A DNA stretch of 64,000 nucleotides, from NCBI RefSeq assembly GCF_002127325.2, contig NC_035435.2, positions 124,491,127 to 124,555,126 of the forward strand. Direction: 5' to 3'. The stretch is from Helianthus annuus (Eukaryota > Streptophyta > Magnoliopsida > Asterales > Asteraceae). A model generated the notes under the pieces. That model had not been told where the DNA came from. It saw only the letters and a program-made list of their open reading frames with translations, and searched no databases. Below are positions 25,209-37,600 of this stretch, piece by piece (the stretch's first letter is position 1; each line of letters opens with the position of its first letter). The translations under genes and the position numbers were made by a program.

Positions 25209-26468
25209 CACCTTTAACCCATTTAATTTTTATTTAATATACACAGACGTGTTTAATTTTGGTTTCATTGACATTTTGGCATAATTTATTTAAACTGAAG
25301 TTGTATCCACAATAGAGTATATTTTTGGTATCATAAGCTATAAAGAGTGTCAATTGGTATTGGTATCGTAACGAATCAAACCAATACCGCCGAAGCAACT
25401 TGATAACGGTACCTGTAACGAATTCTAATATCCCGATTGCTATATTCAATGCTAGTATCGTACACAGTAGCCAACGGACCGATACGACCGAATTCTCGCC
25501 ATGTAAAGCAAGGGGCATGTCATGACTTTAACTTTTAGAGTTTTTTCAGATGCTATAGCAAATCCAAATACCATACTGATGATAGTGTAACAAACTAAAT
25601 TCATCCCAACTAAATTCTCTTCATGCTACTGGTGGAAACCCACTAGTTATTATAAAATAAAAAACATATGAAAAGGCATGGATTTCCTAAATCACACATT
25701 AAAAGCATAAAAGGCGGTGAATAAATCTCTTTTTTAGGGTTCTTAATTCACATGGAGTGGAGTGGAGCGGACGTCACCACTTCTTTTTATTGTAGATCTT
25801 TTTTTTTTTTATTGTAGATCTCAATTCACATTGGTGTATGATACCCAACCCTCTCTTTTTCTTGATTATTTATTACTTAACATACTAAAGTTAGATCATT
25901 TACGTTATATATGTTTTGTCACTCTAAAACAGTTTAATCATTCAAATATTTATGGTTTAAGTTTTTTTTTGTATATGAAATAACCGGCCCAAGTTTTTAT
26001 ATACTGTTCATAAAAAATGACGTATTGAATACTACATAACACATATAAAATTATATTCCAAAGTCACTTGACCCGGTACCAAATGCTAAATCCATTTATG
26101 AGAGTATGATCACCAATAAATGACTTCAAACTTACGTAAATGACTAATCCTACTATAACAAATTGGATATAAAATTAAATAATTTATATTATAAAACTAC
26201 CTAACAATAGAAAGTTTTCAAACGATAATAAAATATATATGCCTGTATTTTATATTTTATAACCAACGCTTAAATGTTTGAAGAACAACCACTCTACATT
26301 CCAATTCAATAAAAAAAAACACAGCTTTATGGGTCCCTTTATAATCACAGATTATTGCAAATAACGTAACGTCTTAATCTTATATCTCCAAATAGAGCCG
26401 TTATATCCCCTCACCATTCCCTTTAAAACCACCACAACACAAATATTAAATCATCATCACAAGATATC
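25209..26468. other. Intergenic and promoter-proximal DNA of the X8 gene
   Basis: AT-rich, no supported gene. 25320-25500 holds a decayed GGTACC/ATACCG-type repeat. The last 140 bp before the X8 gene contain TTATATC words (26379-26407) and a CA-rich stretch typical of plant 5' untranslated regions. I cannot fix the TATA box or start site. Confidence 0.45.
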
Positions 26469-27472
26469 ATGGCTGCTAAACATTTTTCACATCTTTTTCT
26501 ACTTCTTTCAGGTATTTTAGTCATCACCAACAATAACACTTGAACAAATCTTTACTTCTTTTAACTAATTATCTTTTTGGGTGTTTTAATTCCAGTTGGG
26601 ACTTTGATCGTGGTTCGGGCTGAGGTAAGGCTGCATGATCTTTCTTTTTAACCTAAAGATTATGATATTTGGTCTTAGAAGGATAAATTTTCGGCTATTC
26701 GTGTTGCAGAAAACATGGTGTGTGGCAAAACCATCGTCGAGTCAAGCGGAGCTGTTAGAAAATGTGAATTTTGCGTGCTCGCAAGTTGATTGCAGGATAC
26801 TGGAGAAAGGTGGCGCGTGCTATTCGCCGGATAATCTCATGAACCATGCTTCCATAGCCATGAATATATACTACCAATGCAAGGGAAGAAACCCATGGAA
26901 TTGTCATTTTGGTAATACTGGTCTTATCAGTCTCACTGACCCGAGTAAGTGATCAAATTTAAAAGACTTAGTTTTACTATTCAAAAATGGGCTGCGCATC
27001 TTGTTGCCCATTTTCCTTCTTTCTGGATGTAATTTTCGGTTGGAGTTGATATATTGCCCATTAACGATCTCAGGCAACCAGGGACCTTTTTATGGGCCTA
27101 AATCGGATTCTAAAATCGGGATCCTTTTAATAAAAATATATGATATTTGCTAAGGATCTTAACACTTGAGAGAATATGATGACGCACACGATTTTTAAAA
27201 GTCACAAACTCACAAAATTTCAACAGAAAGTTAGAGAAATTAATGAGACCCTAGGCTTCAATTTATTTTTTATACAACCTAAATACCTAATCACCCTTCA
27301 AACAACACAATTTATAATCTTTTAATAGAAGTTGAGTGGACCCATTAAAATTTGCAGTTAAAGTTCAGGGTTTTCTTGTAGAAGTTGAACCAGCAGTCCA
27401 TCATTAGGGTTTAGATTTTTAATTCAAAGCTTTGACTAATTTGCAGGTTATGGAGGTTGCCCATATGAGTAA
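26469..27472 (+). CDS. Secreted single X8 (CBM43) domain protein, four exons
   Basis: Exons 26469-26511, 26596-26624, 26710-26944 and 27447-27472, all with GT-AG introns, give 110 codons plus stop. Residues 1-23 form a signal peptide (basic start, Leu/Val-rich core, VVRA before the likely cleavage). The rest is one X8/CBM43 domain: KTWCVAKPSSS, NFACSQVDC, GGACYSPDN, NHASIAMNIYYQ, WNCHFGN, TDPSYGGCPY. The six conserved cysteines are present, with one extra in YYQC. The family binds beta-1,3-glucan (callose). Single-domain secreted members act in the cell wall, some at plasmodesmata; whether this one does is not shown. There is no GPI-anchor tail, since the protein ends two residues after the last conserved Tyr. 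A possible polyadenylation signal AATAAA is at 27718. It is intact and the only convincing host gene here. Confidence 0.88.
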
Positions 27473-28823
27473 AAGATTGGGATGAAAAAGATGGTAGCTT
27501 TTTACTTGTAGCAACATTTTTAGCATGAGAAGAAATTAAGACTAAAGTTAATTGTTATATGTAGGTTCATCTAGTTCAATATGCGTTAATAATATAATAT
27601 TCTTTTTATGTTTTCATCAATATCTTTATAAAAGTTTTTGTTTGATATTTTGTTGTAACTAATTGTGTTTTAAGATTCTTGATGATGAAAAAACATTGTA
27701 AATTAGGATGTTTTTGAAATAAATTGTTTGGTCATGTTAAACTATGGTGTAAAATACAGATGTATATCACAAATAATATAAATTATCATTTTATAGTTAT
27801 TACTTTTACAAAAGAAAAAGTGGAACTAGTGGTAGACAACTAGATTGTAGAATTTTGAACAATTTAAATGTTCTCAAAGAAATATGAGCACCTTGTTTGA
27901 TGAATTTTATAACACTAGATAAAAGGGTTGTTGGTAATGAGAAAAGTATTTAACATTTATACTTTTCAAGTAGAAAAGTATTTTAGTTTAACATTTATAC
28001 TTTTCAAGTAACAAAAGGATTATTTTGACATTTCATAAGAAAAAGAATTATAACAATCTGACTTTAGCAAAGACTAAATTTGAAGTTTCAATTTAAATAG
28101 GATTTTATAAAGGGGGGCTTAAAACTAATGTATCAATGTCGTTTTATGTTCAATAAAATATGAAATGACGTATGCAATATAATATTCAGAACTTGTATTA
28201 TGAAATTATGGTCAGAATATTTTTGACTATTGCTGTTTCATCGCAACGTATTGTTGGAATATCACGAAAATAGACATGCTGATCACAAACTAACAAAATA
28301 GATATCAACTTCTAATCTTCGATGAAATAGACATGTTCAAATCAACCACTCAGGATATGACAAAAGGATCCACTGGCCACAACAGCAGCTGGTACTAAAA
28401 AAACCATTAAAATGATACATAAATTTAGTTGTCGGATGAAAAAGCAGAGGCTAAATTAGCTGGCAAATAAAAAACCACGGGCTAAATTAGCCGGCAAATT
28501 AAAAAGTGGGGGCTAAATCCTGATTGTCGGCTAAAATTAGCCTACATTTTACACGTATTTCAATCTGAATGGCTATTATGTGAACTTGTTTGTACTTTAC
28601 CACAGGTTATATACTTTCAACCGACTATGATTTAAACATTAAAATTTATAAATGAAATAGCAAAACGCATATGGCAAAGTGTGTTAAGTTCTGGCCCAAC
28701 ACATGTAGAATCTCGACAAGACAAATGGATGAAAAAGGGTAATTGAAAACGCAAAATACCAACTCAATGGTTTTTTTTACCTCACGTTGTTTCAGGGTAC
28801 ATGTTCCCTCACAACAAAACAAC
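27473..28823. other. Intergenic DNA downstream of X8 gene
   Basis: AT-rich, no gene. 28444-28545 carries three variants of GGCTAAATTAGC followed by a GGCAAAT-AAAAA tail; each word is palindromic (GGCTAA/TTAGCC). It also includes the presumed 3' untranslated region of the X8 gene. Confidence 0.5.
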
Positions 28824-28826
28824 TTA

Positions 28827-29175
28827 GACCATCTGTAGTGGGTTTTTTGGCGTTTTTTCCCAAAAAAAAAAAAAAACGTCCCATAATGCCGCTCTACCGC
28901 CCCCCATGGGCGTTTTTCTTCAAAATTTTGCTTGGGGCATTCCAAATCAAACGCCTAGTGAGATTCTTTTAGCCAATCATGTCACTACATCCAATTTAAA
29001 CATTAGTTTTAATTAAAAAACAAAAAATAATAGTGGGTGATAATTGTAGGGGCATTATACCACTACACCCGTTATAAGATAAAGTCACATAATGCCCAAA
29101 AGCTGACTGAACTGCCACATGATGAATAATGCCCAAAGGTGATGCATTATCTTACTCTTCCCACTACACATGGTC
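28827..29175. mobile_element. PIF/Harbinger-like (Tourist-type) MITE
   Basis: 349 bp. TIRs GACCATCTGTAGTGGG and GACCATGTGTAGTGGG (15 of 16 match), flanked by TTA on both sides (28824-28826, 29176-29178), the target duplication typical of this superfamily. No coding region. Confidence 0.8.
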
Positions 29176-29393
29176 TTACATGTGTACGCATTAGTTTTTG
29201 CTTCCTCACACCATATATCATCACGACCGTAGTTATGCACCTTTTATTGAAAATTATCTTTCAACGACTTCAGTTTACGTCACCGCCATTTACAGGCCCC
29301 TTACATGACACTGCCTCCACCTTTGTCTAAGTAGGAGATTTTTGGGCTCGAACCACCAAGTTTCACCTCTTACCGTTTGATTGTCACCACGCA

Positions 29394-30149
29394 CAGGGCC
29401 GTCTTCGAGGATGATAAAATACTTTTGGGCCCCGTGCGAAACAAAAAAAATTGGGCCCCTCCCTATAATATAAACTCATCAATCATATATCAAAAAACCA
29501 TAATACGACTATGTTTGTTATAAAATAAACAAAATATAAGTAGCGTAGCAAAAAGAACTGAATATATGAAACATACCCATAAAAAAAATAGAACTAGATA
29601 CTGAGTTCTTTTAAGTTTATTTTGTAAATGGTTAAATGAAAAATAAAAAACCTACAAGAAACATGTAAAGTTTGTTACATAAATGATTAAATGAGAAAAA
29701 AAAATAAATAAACTTGCAATTTGTAGAGGCCCAAATTTAGATGTGAAAAATCAAAATGAAAATTAAAAAATAAGCTTGTAAAGTTGCAATTGGTGTGAGC
29801 ATAAATAAAAATTAAAACTAAAAAATAAGCTTACAAAGTTGCAATTAGTGTGAGCACATGGAATTTTTCCCCCTATTGATAAAACAAAGCCTCTTGAGGC
29901 CCAAACAAAAAGAAAACATCAATTAGAAATGAAAAACAAAAAGTGAAAAACACAACAACGGGATTCGAACCCGGAATTCCAGCTGTAAAACTATTTGCTG
30001 CATCCACTAAGCCAACACACTAATATGCATAATTCTTCCTACAGCATATTTATATATTAAATATATATTAACTTTATATGATTTTGGGCCTCTAAATATT
30101 TTGGGCCCTGTGTCATGGCACCTCTTACACAGGCCCAAATCCGGCCCTG
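29394..30149. mobile_element. Non-autonomous hAT element, CAGGGCCG type
   Basis: 756 bp. Ends CAGGGCCGTCTTCG... and ...CCGGCCCTG, bordered by a perfect 8-bp TSD ACCACGCA (29386-29393 and 30150-30157). The subterminal TTGGGCCCC words recur in inverted form near the right end (30105-30140). There is no transposase. It contains a tRNA-like segment at 29955-30025. Confidence 0.9.
29955..30025 (-). other. tRNA-like segment inside hAT element
   Basis: On the minus strand, TGGCTTAGTGGATGC resembles a Pol III A box and GGGTTCGAATCCC a B box, about 28 nt apart. This is either a tRNA-derived SINE head or a trapped tRNA relic. I could not fold it into a complete cloverleaf, so it is not called as a tRNA. 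Confidence 0.5.
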
Positions 30150-30305
30150 ACCACGCACCTCAACTCGTGGTTTGACTCACTGAATCGACTCTTACTTAAT
30201 CAACTCTACTTATCTTCTTTGTCCTTGTCGCCTTTTCTCTTCATTCACTTTTGTTTTTTAGATTTTTACTCCAATTCAAGTTGTAATAAAGTATGAAATT
30301 AAAAC

Positions 30306-30437
30306 ATCATCATCATACTCAGTATATCCCACCAACAGCAAAGCTAAGGTAGGGTCTAAGAAGGGTAAGATGTAGACAATCTTACCTCTACCCCTTAGAA
30401 ATAGAGAGGCTGCTTCCAGTGAGACCCCGGCTCGATA
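30306..30437 (-). mobile_element. Au-like SINE body, minus strand
   Basis: The sequence matches the body of the Au/TS-type plant SINEs as I remember it (AGGCTGCTTCCAGTGAGACC, ACCTCTACCCC, AGGGTCT). The 3' end is marked by ATCATCATCAT, read as TGATGATGATG on the minus strand, like the T-rich short-repeat tail of that family. The tRNA head appears to be missing. The match is from memory, not an alignment. Confidence 0.6.
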
Positions 30438-31190
30438 GTAGTTATGTTCATTTATGCTTGTTTGTTAATTTTAGACAACAAACGGAAACAAACGTTGATG
30501 AATACAAATGAGCACAAACTAATGTTCATGAACACAAATGGAAACAAACGAACACAAACAAACATTCATGAATAGAATGTATAATACCTTGACACTTATT
30601 AAATAGAGTTAAATGGCATTTTAGTCCCTGTGGTTTGGGCTATTTTGCTAGTTTAGTCCAAAGGTTTGAAACGTTGCCATTTTAGTTCTAATAATTTCAA
30701 GCGTTGCCATTTTAGTCCACTGGGTTAACTCCGTCCATTTTTTATGTTAGCTAGAAAGGTAATTCGATCATTTTATATGGTCGAATTGCCCTTCTAGTTA
30801 ACGGAATTACATATAAAATGACCGAAATGCCCTTCTAGTTAACAGAATAAAGGGATGGAGTTAACCCAGTGGACTAAAATGGCAACTTTTCAAACCTTAA
30901 GACTAAACTGGCAAAATGACACAAATCACAAGTGAACTGTCGAACACAAACAAACACGTTACCATTGTCGAATGTTGAAGTATTTAAATAAAATATAAAA
31001 ACTAAAAACACTAATGAACTGTCGAACACAAACAAACACGTTACCAAACGTTCACGAACATAAATGAACGAACGCAACCTTTGTTCATGTTTGTTTGTTT
31101 AATAAACGAATAAACACAAACGAACTTCTCGCCGAACGGTTCACGAACTGTTCACCGAACGTTTGGTTCGTTTACAGCCCTAATTCCATT
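30438..31190. repeat. GAACACAAACAAAC-rich repeat, interrupted by MULE-MITE
   Basis: Sequences dominated by GAACACAAACAAAC and TTCGTTTACAGCCCTAA (31165-31185), resembling a hAT-type MITE whose right end reads AGGGCTGTAAACGAACC on the minus strand. A 32-bp direct repeat starting TGAACTGTCGAACAC occurs at about 30943 and 31016. The left boundary is not resolved. Confidence 0.45.
30606..30945. mobile_element. Mutator-like foldback MITE, copy 1 (right end truncated)
   Basis: Begins GAGTTAAATGGCATTTTAGTCCCTG; the right half is the inverted complement (GGACTAAAATGGCAAC...), but the last 20 or so bp are missing. The core CCTGTGGTTT is shared with five other copies in this window. No TSD can be shown because of the truncated end. 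Confidence 0.65.
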
Positions 31191-31616
31191 GGTTTACCTA
31201 AAAAAATGTCATGTAAATCCATTCGTCCGTTATTAACTGAATTGGCGTAATATATAGTGGGAAAACTAGACAAATGTATGTAGTAAAAACTAAAAAGTCA
31301 AAAGGAAAAAATACATGGGTTCGACTTTTAACATTCAAATTCTAACATGTCTAAAAAAAGCATCATAATTCATAACTGCAACAACTAAACAACTAAAAGG
31401 AGAGCAAAGAAACTAAGAAAGCACTATTTGAATACCTTAAATTTAATGAAGATGTCTTTGAATTCTTGATTGATAGTAGTATCACTATATAATTGTTGAT
31501 AAAAGATTTTAGGTTGAGGTTATATTATATATTAGTTCAAGATTTTAAAGGAATGCATAAACCCCTTTCTAATCCATCATAATATATCTAGGAGATTATG
31601 ACTAATATTAAATTAA
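31191..31616. other. AT-rich DNA without a recognised feature
   Basis: No ORF, RNA or terminal motif that I can support. Confidence 0.4.
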
Positions 31617-31650
31617 CTAGTTATATAAACCGTCGTCGCGTTGCGGCGAA
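31617..31650 (-). mobile_element. Helitron-like 3' terminus, minus strand
   Basis: On the minus strand, a short CGCCGC/GCG hairpin is followed about 11-13 nt later by CTAG and a T, the arrangement of a Helitron 3' end. The element body would extend to the right. The 5' end is not found. Confidence 0.45.
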
Positions 31651-31826
31651 CTTTTCTTGTTATTTAGTCTGTGTATATATGTGTTTGAAATCAGTACGAG
31701 CGCGTTGCACACGGAATCGCTTAGAAGAATAAAAATAAAATGTAGAAAAAAACACTAAAAATAACCGAAAGAAAATCAACTAAAAAAGTTGTATGGTAAT
31801 GAAGTTGTTCAGTAGAAACCCGTAGT

Positions 31827-32743
31827 CAGAGATGAGCGAATACTAATGGGTACCTTTACCGAATTTCCTGAACCGAAAGATCTTAAGTACTAGTTCGGTA
31901 CTGACGTTTGGCTTCGCTACCGGTTTTTACCTTCATATACCGATACCGTAACCGGTATTTTCGATACCAATACCGATTCGGTGTCAGTTGGCACCGAGCC
32001 CATCCCTACCCCTGAAACTAAAAAAAAAAAAGTTGTACGATATCGTTGTTGTTCGTACGGTACCCGTGATAAGGGATGAGCAAATGGTACTAGCTAGTAG
32101 TACCAAATTTCTCGAACTAAATGATTATCAAACTCAATCCGGTACCGACTTTTATCGTTTTATGTACCAGGCCGGTCTTCATGTACCGATAACGAACCGG
32201 TATTTTCGATACAAGTATCGGTTAACACCAAACTTATCAAACTTAAAAAGTAAAGAAGATAATAATTATTATAATGTTAAAATAATAAAACTATAAAAAA
32301 ACTATATATTATATTACTGTATATTATATTTTATTATATTCACTGTTCATTTCATAGGAAAATTAATTAATTAATTAATATATAAAAGAATTATATTTAT
32401 TTAATGGTATTTTGAATATTTTTTTCTCTAATAATATTGTTGGAACGTCAATACAACTAGACTTTTTGTATAAGGGTATTATTATTCATAACTAATGTAA
32501 TAGTAGTATATTTGGAATATATTTTTCAAATAATACTAGGAGATTATGATTTATTTTGAATTTATATTTGCCAAAATACCCCTTAGCATTCCTTACTGAA
32601 ATTCGGTATGAATACCATTTTTTACCAAAAAATACCGGTACTGATACCATTATATACTGATGCCGAAATTCAAAAAATCTATTACCGGTACCGCTACGGT
32701 AACTGTACGGTACCGGTATTTTGGTAAAAAATCTCATCCCTAG
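31827..32743. repeat. GGTACCG-rich hAT-like MITE pair, degenerate
   Basis: Two blocks with GGGATGAGC/GCTCATCCC-type ends: 31827-32012 and 32064-32743. Both are filled with CGGTACCG, ATACCGATACC and similar self-complementary words. No clean TSD could be found. No coding capacity. Confidence 0.45.
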
Positions 32744-33005
32744 AGTGAACGCTAATGTATTTGAGAACTGAGTGAACAAATCCTGACCATTGATTTACAC
32801 ACGTGTACGGCTAGCATTTCATCATGAAATCGTAAAATATACTAGTGTATTTCATCATCGAAATCCTAGCAATACACTAGTGTATTTAATCATCAAATCC
32901 TGGCCATTAATTTATATACGTGTATGGTCAGGATTAGTTCGCTCAGTTTGTAAATACACTAGTGTTTACTCTTTAACCGAATCCTTTGAATTGGAAAGTT
33001 ATCTA
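32744..33005. other. ACTAGTGTATTTCATCATC repeat segment
   Basis: Three imperfect direct repeats of AATACACTAGTGTATTT-type palindromes with CATCATGAAATC between them (32835-32960). Non-coding; identity unknown. Confidence 0.4.
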
Positions 33006-33230
33006 TTTTTTTTTTTTTTTTTTTTGAAATGTGAATTTCTCAACAGACGGATGATTCACGCCAGAAGTCCTGGCCCCGCCCCATTCTGTCCTGAGGATTA
33101 TGTTGTCTAAACCGAGTCCACACCTCGGTAGAATGGGACATTTGGCTTTCTCCGAGAAAATTTCAGGCCCCCTTAGTGGAATTGAACTTTCCTTCACTAG
33201 TATGAGGGATTTCTAAACAATCCAATAGAA
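33006..33230 (-). mobile_element. tRNA-derived SINE, minus strand
   Basis: A 20-nt T run at 33006-33025 reads as a poly(A) tail on the minus strand. AGTTCAATTCCAC near 33175-33190 (minus) fits a B box. A second copy of the same family, sharing ACAACATA and the 3' end, seems to be at 42973-43210. Confidence 0.5.
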
Positions 33231-33322
33231 TGTTGAAAGATTACTACAACGCTCCCTCTATTTCCTCTTCATTACATGCCCATCACTGATCGGTTTAACA
33301 ATAATTTCTTGGAATATTGAAT

Positions 33323-33518
33323 TTTAATAACCCTAACTATAAGTCGTTGGCCGGCAACGCTCCCTCTAAACCGAAAAGGATAAGGAGACAAAAAGAAATT
33401 AAGTTTTTTTTGGTAAAAGTCCATTAGTTTACAATATGTGAAAAGGTTGGACCACCACTGATTATTTTTTAAGTTGGAACCGTTGTCGGCCAATGGCTAA
33501 TAGTTTGGATTATTAAAA
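33323..33518. mobile_element. Small foldback element
   Basis: 196 bp with imperfect terminal arms of about 35 bp: AATAACCCTAACTATAAG...GGCCGGCAACG on the left and its inverted, diverged match (CGTTGTCGGCCAATGG...GGATTATTA) on the right. TSD and superfamily undetermined. Confidence 0.5.
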
Positions 33519-34668
33519 TCCATTATTCCTAATTTCTTCCATAAAGTTAAGAAAAAAATAATGACACCAAATTCTTACGTAAACCAACAACAAGTTCATC
33601 TAAGTTTCGAAAAACAAAAGCCAACAGCAAATTCCAAAAGAATCGATACAACTTCAAAATATATGAAAAATTGATCTATAAATAAACTAGATTATCTAAA
33701 GTGGTACGAAAACAGAAATTTGAACGAAATGTATTAATAGAAATTGATCTAAAATACCATCAATTCAACCAATGATTCAACACAACCAATCGGTTTTTCC
33801 TCGAACCCAGATGGAAAGTTCATTAATATTCCATCGAAACCTAAACTCGGATCGATACTAATGAAACAATGGTTAACCAAGAGGTTAGTCCACGGGTCGA
33901 GTCTTGTCAAGTAGGGCTGATCCCTTCTTTCCTCGATCGATGGCTGGGCCGCTCTCTAATATGTCACCTGCACAATGAAAACACACCGTGACTCGCAACA
34001 AGGAGAATGGGGTGGGGGTTGCTCCTTGTTACCACCCGACGTGAAGATAAGTCTTTGCTTTGGAAGCAAGATAAGTGTTAAGTAGTAATTGTGAGTGAGC
34101 AGATTAGCATTATCTCAAACCTGGTTCGAAGTGAAGTATTTATAGCCGAAAAGTGAAGGAGAAAAACCAATGGGCCGCTTGATGGGCCTAGGGCTCGACT
34201 GACAACTTGAAGCTTTTCGTAGACTTGACAGGAGCGCAGGTCACGGGAGTGTTAGGCGCACGCGAAGGTGTTGCCACATGTCTTGTTCTACCAATTGCAC
34301 GAAGGAACACCCGCCACGTGGCTTGTTGGGGTTGTTAGTCTATTGATCAGCTTTTATGCAAGTGGGTTGGGCAGCTGCGTATTGGCGGTCAGCTGACCGC
34401 TGTTGTAAGTACCCAGGCATACCACTTAGTGGTTGGTCACAGATGTCAGTGACAGTTCCACTTGCATAACAATAGGATGCGGGCTTAAGCAGCTCCGCCA
34501 TGTGCGGTAAATTGTGTACATATAGGTCAACACATTTGTATATCACTCTGCATTTCCTTCGCTGCCCCGCGCGCGCCCGCGCAGGATCGTAGTATGGAAA
34601 TATGTTTGACAGAAAGTGAATGTAGTAACTACTATCATCTTTAGTAGCAATCACCGCATTCCGTGTGT
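33519..34668 (-). other. Minus-strand promoter/leader-like fragment
   Basis: No coding region found. On the minus strand, TATAAATA (34144-34137) is followed by a CT-rich start-like region and, near 33970, CATTGTGCAG before GTGAC, an acceptor-like junction. This looks like an LTR or a gene leader rather than random DNA. A Ty3/gypsy Tat/Ogre-like LTR is one possibility. The hAT element at 34677 sits in its upstream side. Confidence 0.35.
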
Positions 34669-34676
34669 GTTGCTGA

Positions 34677-37600
34677 CATGGGCGGATAGATGTTTGTTCC
34701 AGGAGGTGGTAAGGCACATCCTCAAAAAATATATGATAGTGTTGACTTTAAAAAATTATTGTAGAATTTAAATTAAAATATATTTGGGACCCCATCATTT
34801 ATTTGTAAAGGGACCCTTTGACTTTGAAAGTTTAAAACACAGAAAGCCTAAATCCCAAAATCCAATTAATATTTTAATATTGAAGCCCTAAATTAGTAAA
34901 TGGATAGATGTGAAGCCCAATCAATTAAACTAGTAATCGTGGAAAAGTAGAAAACACAGAAGCAACCTAACGGGAATTGGCACGGCATCGGCGGCAGGGT
35001 TTTTTTTTCAAGTTCATCACATCTCAAAGTCAAAGGTTTGATTTTTTTTATATAGCTAATTGAATGATTATTGAATAGTTATTAAAAAAATATCATATTT
35101 GCATATTGAAACTTTCAAGAATAAGGAACAATGCAAAGGTTTGAACTTTTATTCTTTGAAGTTTATTGATTGTTGAATACATATTTATAAGACTATAAAC
35201 CACTAAACTTGGACTATTTAATCTATTACTTATTGTTGCATTTAATTTACATTGTCTAATTGTCCTCTGCTAGGTCTATGGAAGGGTTTTTTAAACGAAA
35301 AGAATCATCTTCGGGGCCTAATATGGTTGATTTAGATAAGCTTCCTTGGGATCCTGCCGATAGGATAAGAATTTTGGATTATCACCCTGATCAAAGAGAT
35401 GAGATACGTAGAAAGTATTGGCTTAATGGACCTTGTCAACCTCGTGGTCATAACTTCCCGACAAAATTGATAGGGAAAAAAAAGCGACGTTTCGTCAAGA
35501 CTTGGTTTGATGATTATGGTAAATGGTTAGAGTACAGTTCTGGAAGTAGGTTCATCCCCCTCTTGGTTGGCGATGGCCAGACACCTTCAGGTGGCTTGTG
35601 TCTTGTGTTGTTACTTATTCGCAGATTATGTTGGGAACCAAGGTGGACGTGATGTATTTTCACAACAAGGGTGTCATGCTTGGAATAAGGCGATAGATAC
35701 ATTTGAGACACATGTTGGTGATGTCAATAGTGCTCATAATAAAGCACTTAAAAAATGTGAGGATTTAATAAATCAAAATCAGTCTATTGCCACTAATTTT
35801 CATAAGCAAGATGATATTACGAAGAAAGCGAACCGAATTAGATTGAATGCTACAATTAATGATTGTAGACTTCTTTTGAAAAATGCATTATCATTTTGTG
35901 GGCATGATGAGAGCAAAAAGTCTCTTTGCAAAGGAAATTTCTTGGAGATAATGGACTTAATTATGCTTCATGACAAGGAACTCCGCGAATTACCAAAAGC
36001 AGCAGGTAATAATCAGTATTTATCTCCAAGTATTCAAAAAGATATTGCTAATTGTTTTGAAGAAGAAGTTGTAAGCTCCATTTTAAAAGAAATTGGCGAC
36101 GATGTTTTTTCTTTATTGGTTGATGAATCTAGTGACGTGTCAAAAAAGGAACAAATGGCAATTGTTTTGCGATATGTAGATGCTCACGGACTTGTTAAAG
36201 AGAGATTTGTTGGTCTTGTTCATGTTATGGAGACATCCTCTTTAGCCCTTAAGTATGCGATCGACACTTTTTTTGCTAAATATGGATTAAGTTTGAAAAG
36301 GCTAAGAGGTCAAGGATATGATGGAGCAAACAATATGCGTGGTGAGTTCAATGGTTTAAAAGCAAAGATCTTAGAAGAAAATAGCTCGGCATATTACGTA
36401 CATTGTTTTGCTCACCAACTTCAATTGGTGGTTGTGACTGTTGCAAGAAAGCATTTGGGCGTAGTGAACTTCTTTGACAACTTAAGCATTTTGATGAATA
36501 TTGTATGCTCTTCTTGTAAACGAACAGACATTCTTCGCTATAACGAGAAAGAGAGAGTGGAAAAGGAAATTGGTAGTGGTATACTAGAAACAGGAAGTGG
36601 GTTAAACCAAGAGCTTTCTTTTATCCGACCGGGAGATACAAGATGGAATTCCCATTATAAAACACTTATACGTTTGGTAGACATGTTTCCCTCTATCATT
36701 AGAGTGCTTGAATATGTTAAAAAGGAATGCAATAACCCTTCTACCCAAAATCAAGCATTCAAAATGATAGGGTTTTTAAGCTCATTTGAATTTGCTTTTT
36801 ATCTGCATTTGATGTTACACATTTTAGGCCTTACAGATATATTATCACGAGCTCTTCAAAGAAAAGATCAAGACATTTTGGAAGCCGTTTTATTGGTGGA
36901 AACGACTAAAGGAAAGTTGCAAGAGTTTAGAGAAAGGGGATTTGATCCACTTTTAGAGAAAATCCATTTGTTTTGTGAAAAACATAACATTGAAATCATG
37001 GACATGACAGAAAACTATATCAGTGGTGGAGGTCCTAGAGCCAAAAGACAAAGGTACGATATGACTAATCAACATTATTACAAGTTTGATTGTTTTAACA
37101 CTGTTGTGGATATGGAAATTCAAGAGTTTGGTGATCGCTTTACTGAGATTAACACAAAATTACTTCAAAACATGACGGCTTTCAACCCGTTTGACTCATT
37201 TTCCAAGTTTGATGCATCAATATTAATGAGATTGTGTGAGTTTTATCCATATGATTTTGATAATGGGGAGAAAGTTGTTCTTGCACATCAACTTGACTTG
37301 TACATTGATAGCGTGCGAAAAGATGAACACTTTTCTAACTTGAGTGGGATTGCCGATCTTGCTAGAGTTATGGTGGAAACGAGAAAACATATATCATTTC
37401 CTTTAGTGTATCGGTTGTTAAAGCTAACATTGGTTTTACCCGTTGCAACCGCAACAGTTGAGAGATGTTTTTCAGCAGTGAAGATTGTAAAGACAAATTT
37501 GCGTAATCGAATAGGTGAAGATTTTCTGAATGCTTGTGTAGTTTGTGCAGTAGAAAAAGAAGCGCTTGAAAGTGTTACAAATGAAGTTGTAATTGATCGT

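Noticed and set aside
29955..30025. Functional tRNA gene
   Set aside because: Box-like words are present, but I could not form a full cloverleaf with acceptor stem; it lies in a transposon. The same applies to 47680-47750 and 53280-53345.
31827..32012. Clean hAT insertion with 8-bp TSD
   Set aside because: The ends resemble hAT TIRs, but the flanks (CCCGTAGT and AAACTAAA) do not match, so only a degenerate repeat is claimed.
34340..34717. 125-aa minus-strand ORF
   Set aside because: It crosses the hAT boundary at 34677, has no recognisable motif and uses unlikely composition for a real protein.
35546..35590. Intron in the hAT transposase explaining the frame break
   Set aside because: GTAGGT and TTCAG fit loosely, but removal leaves the following CVLCCYLF block out of frame.
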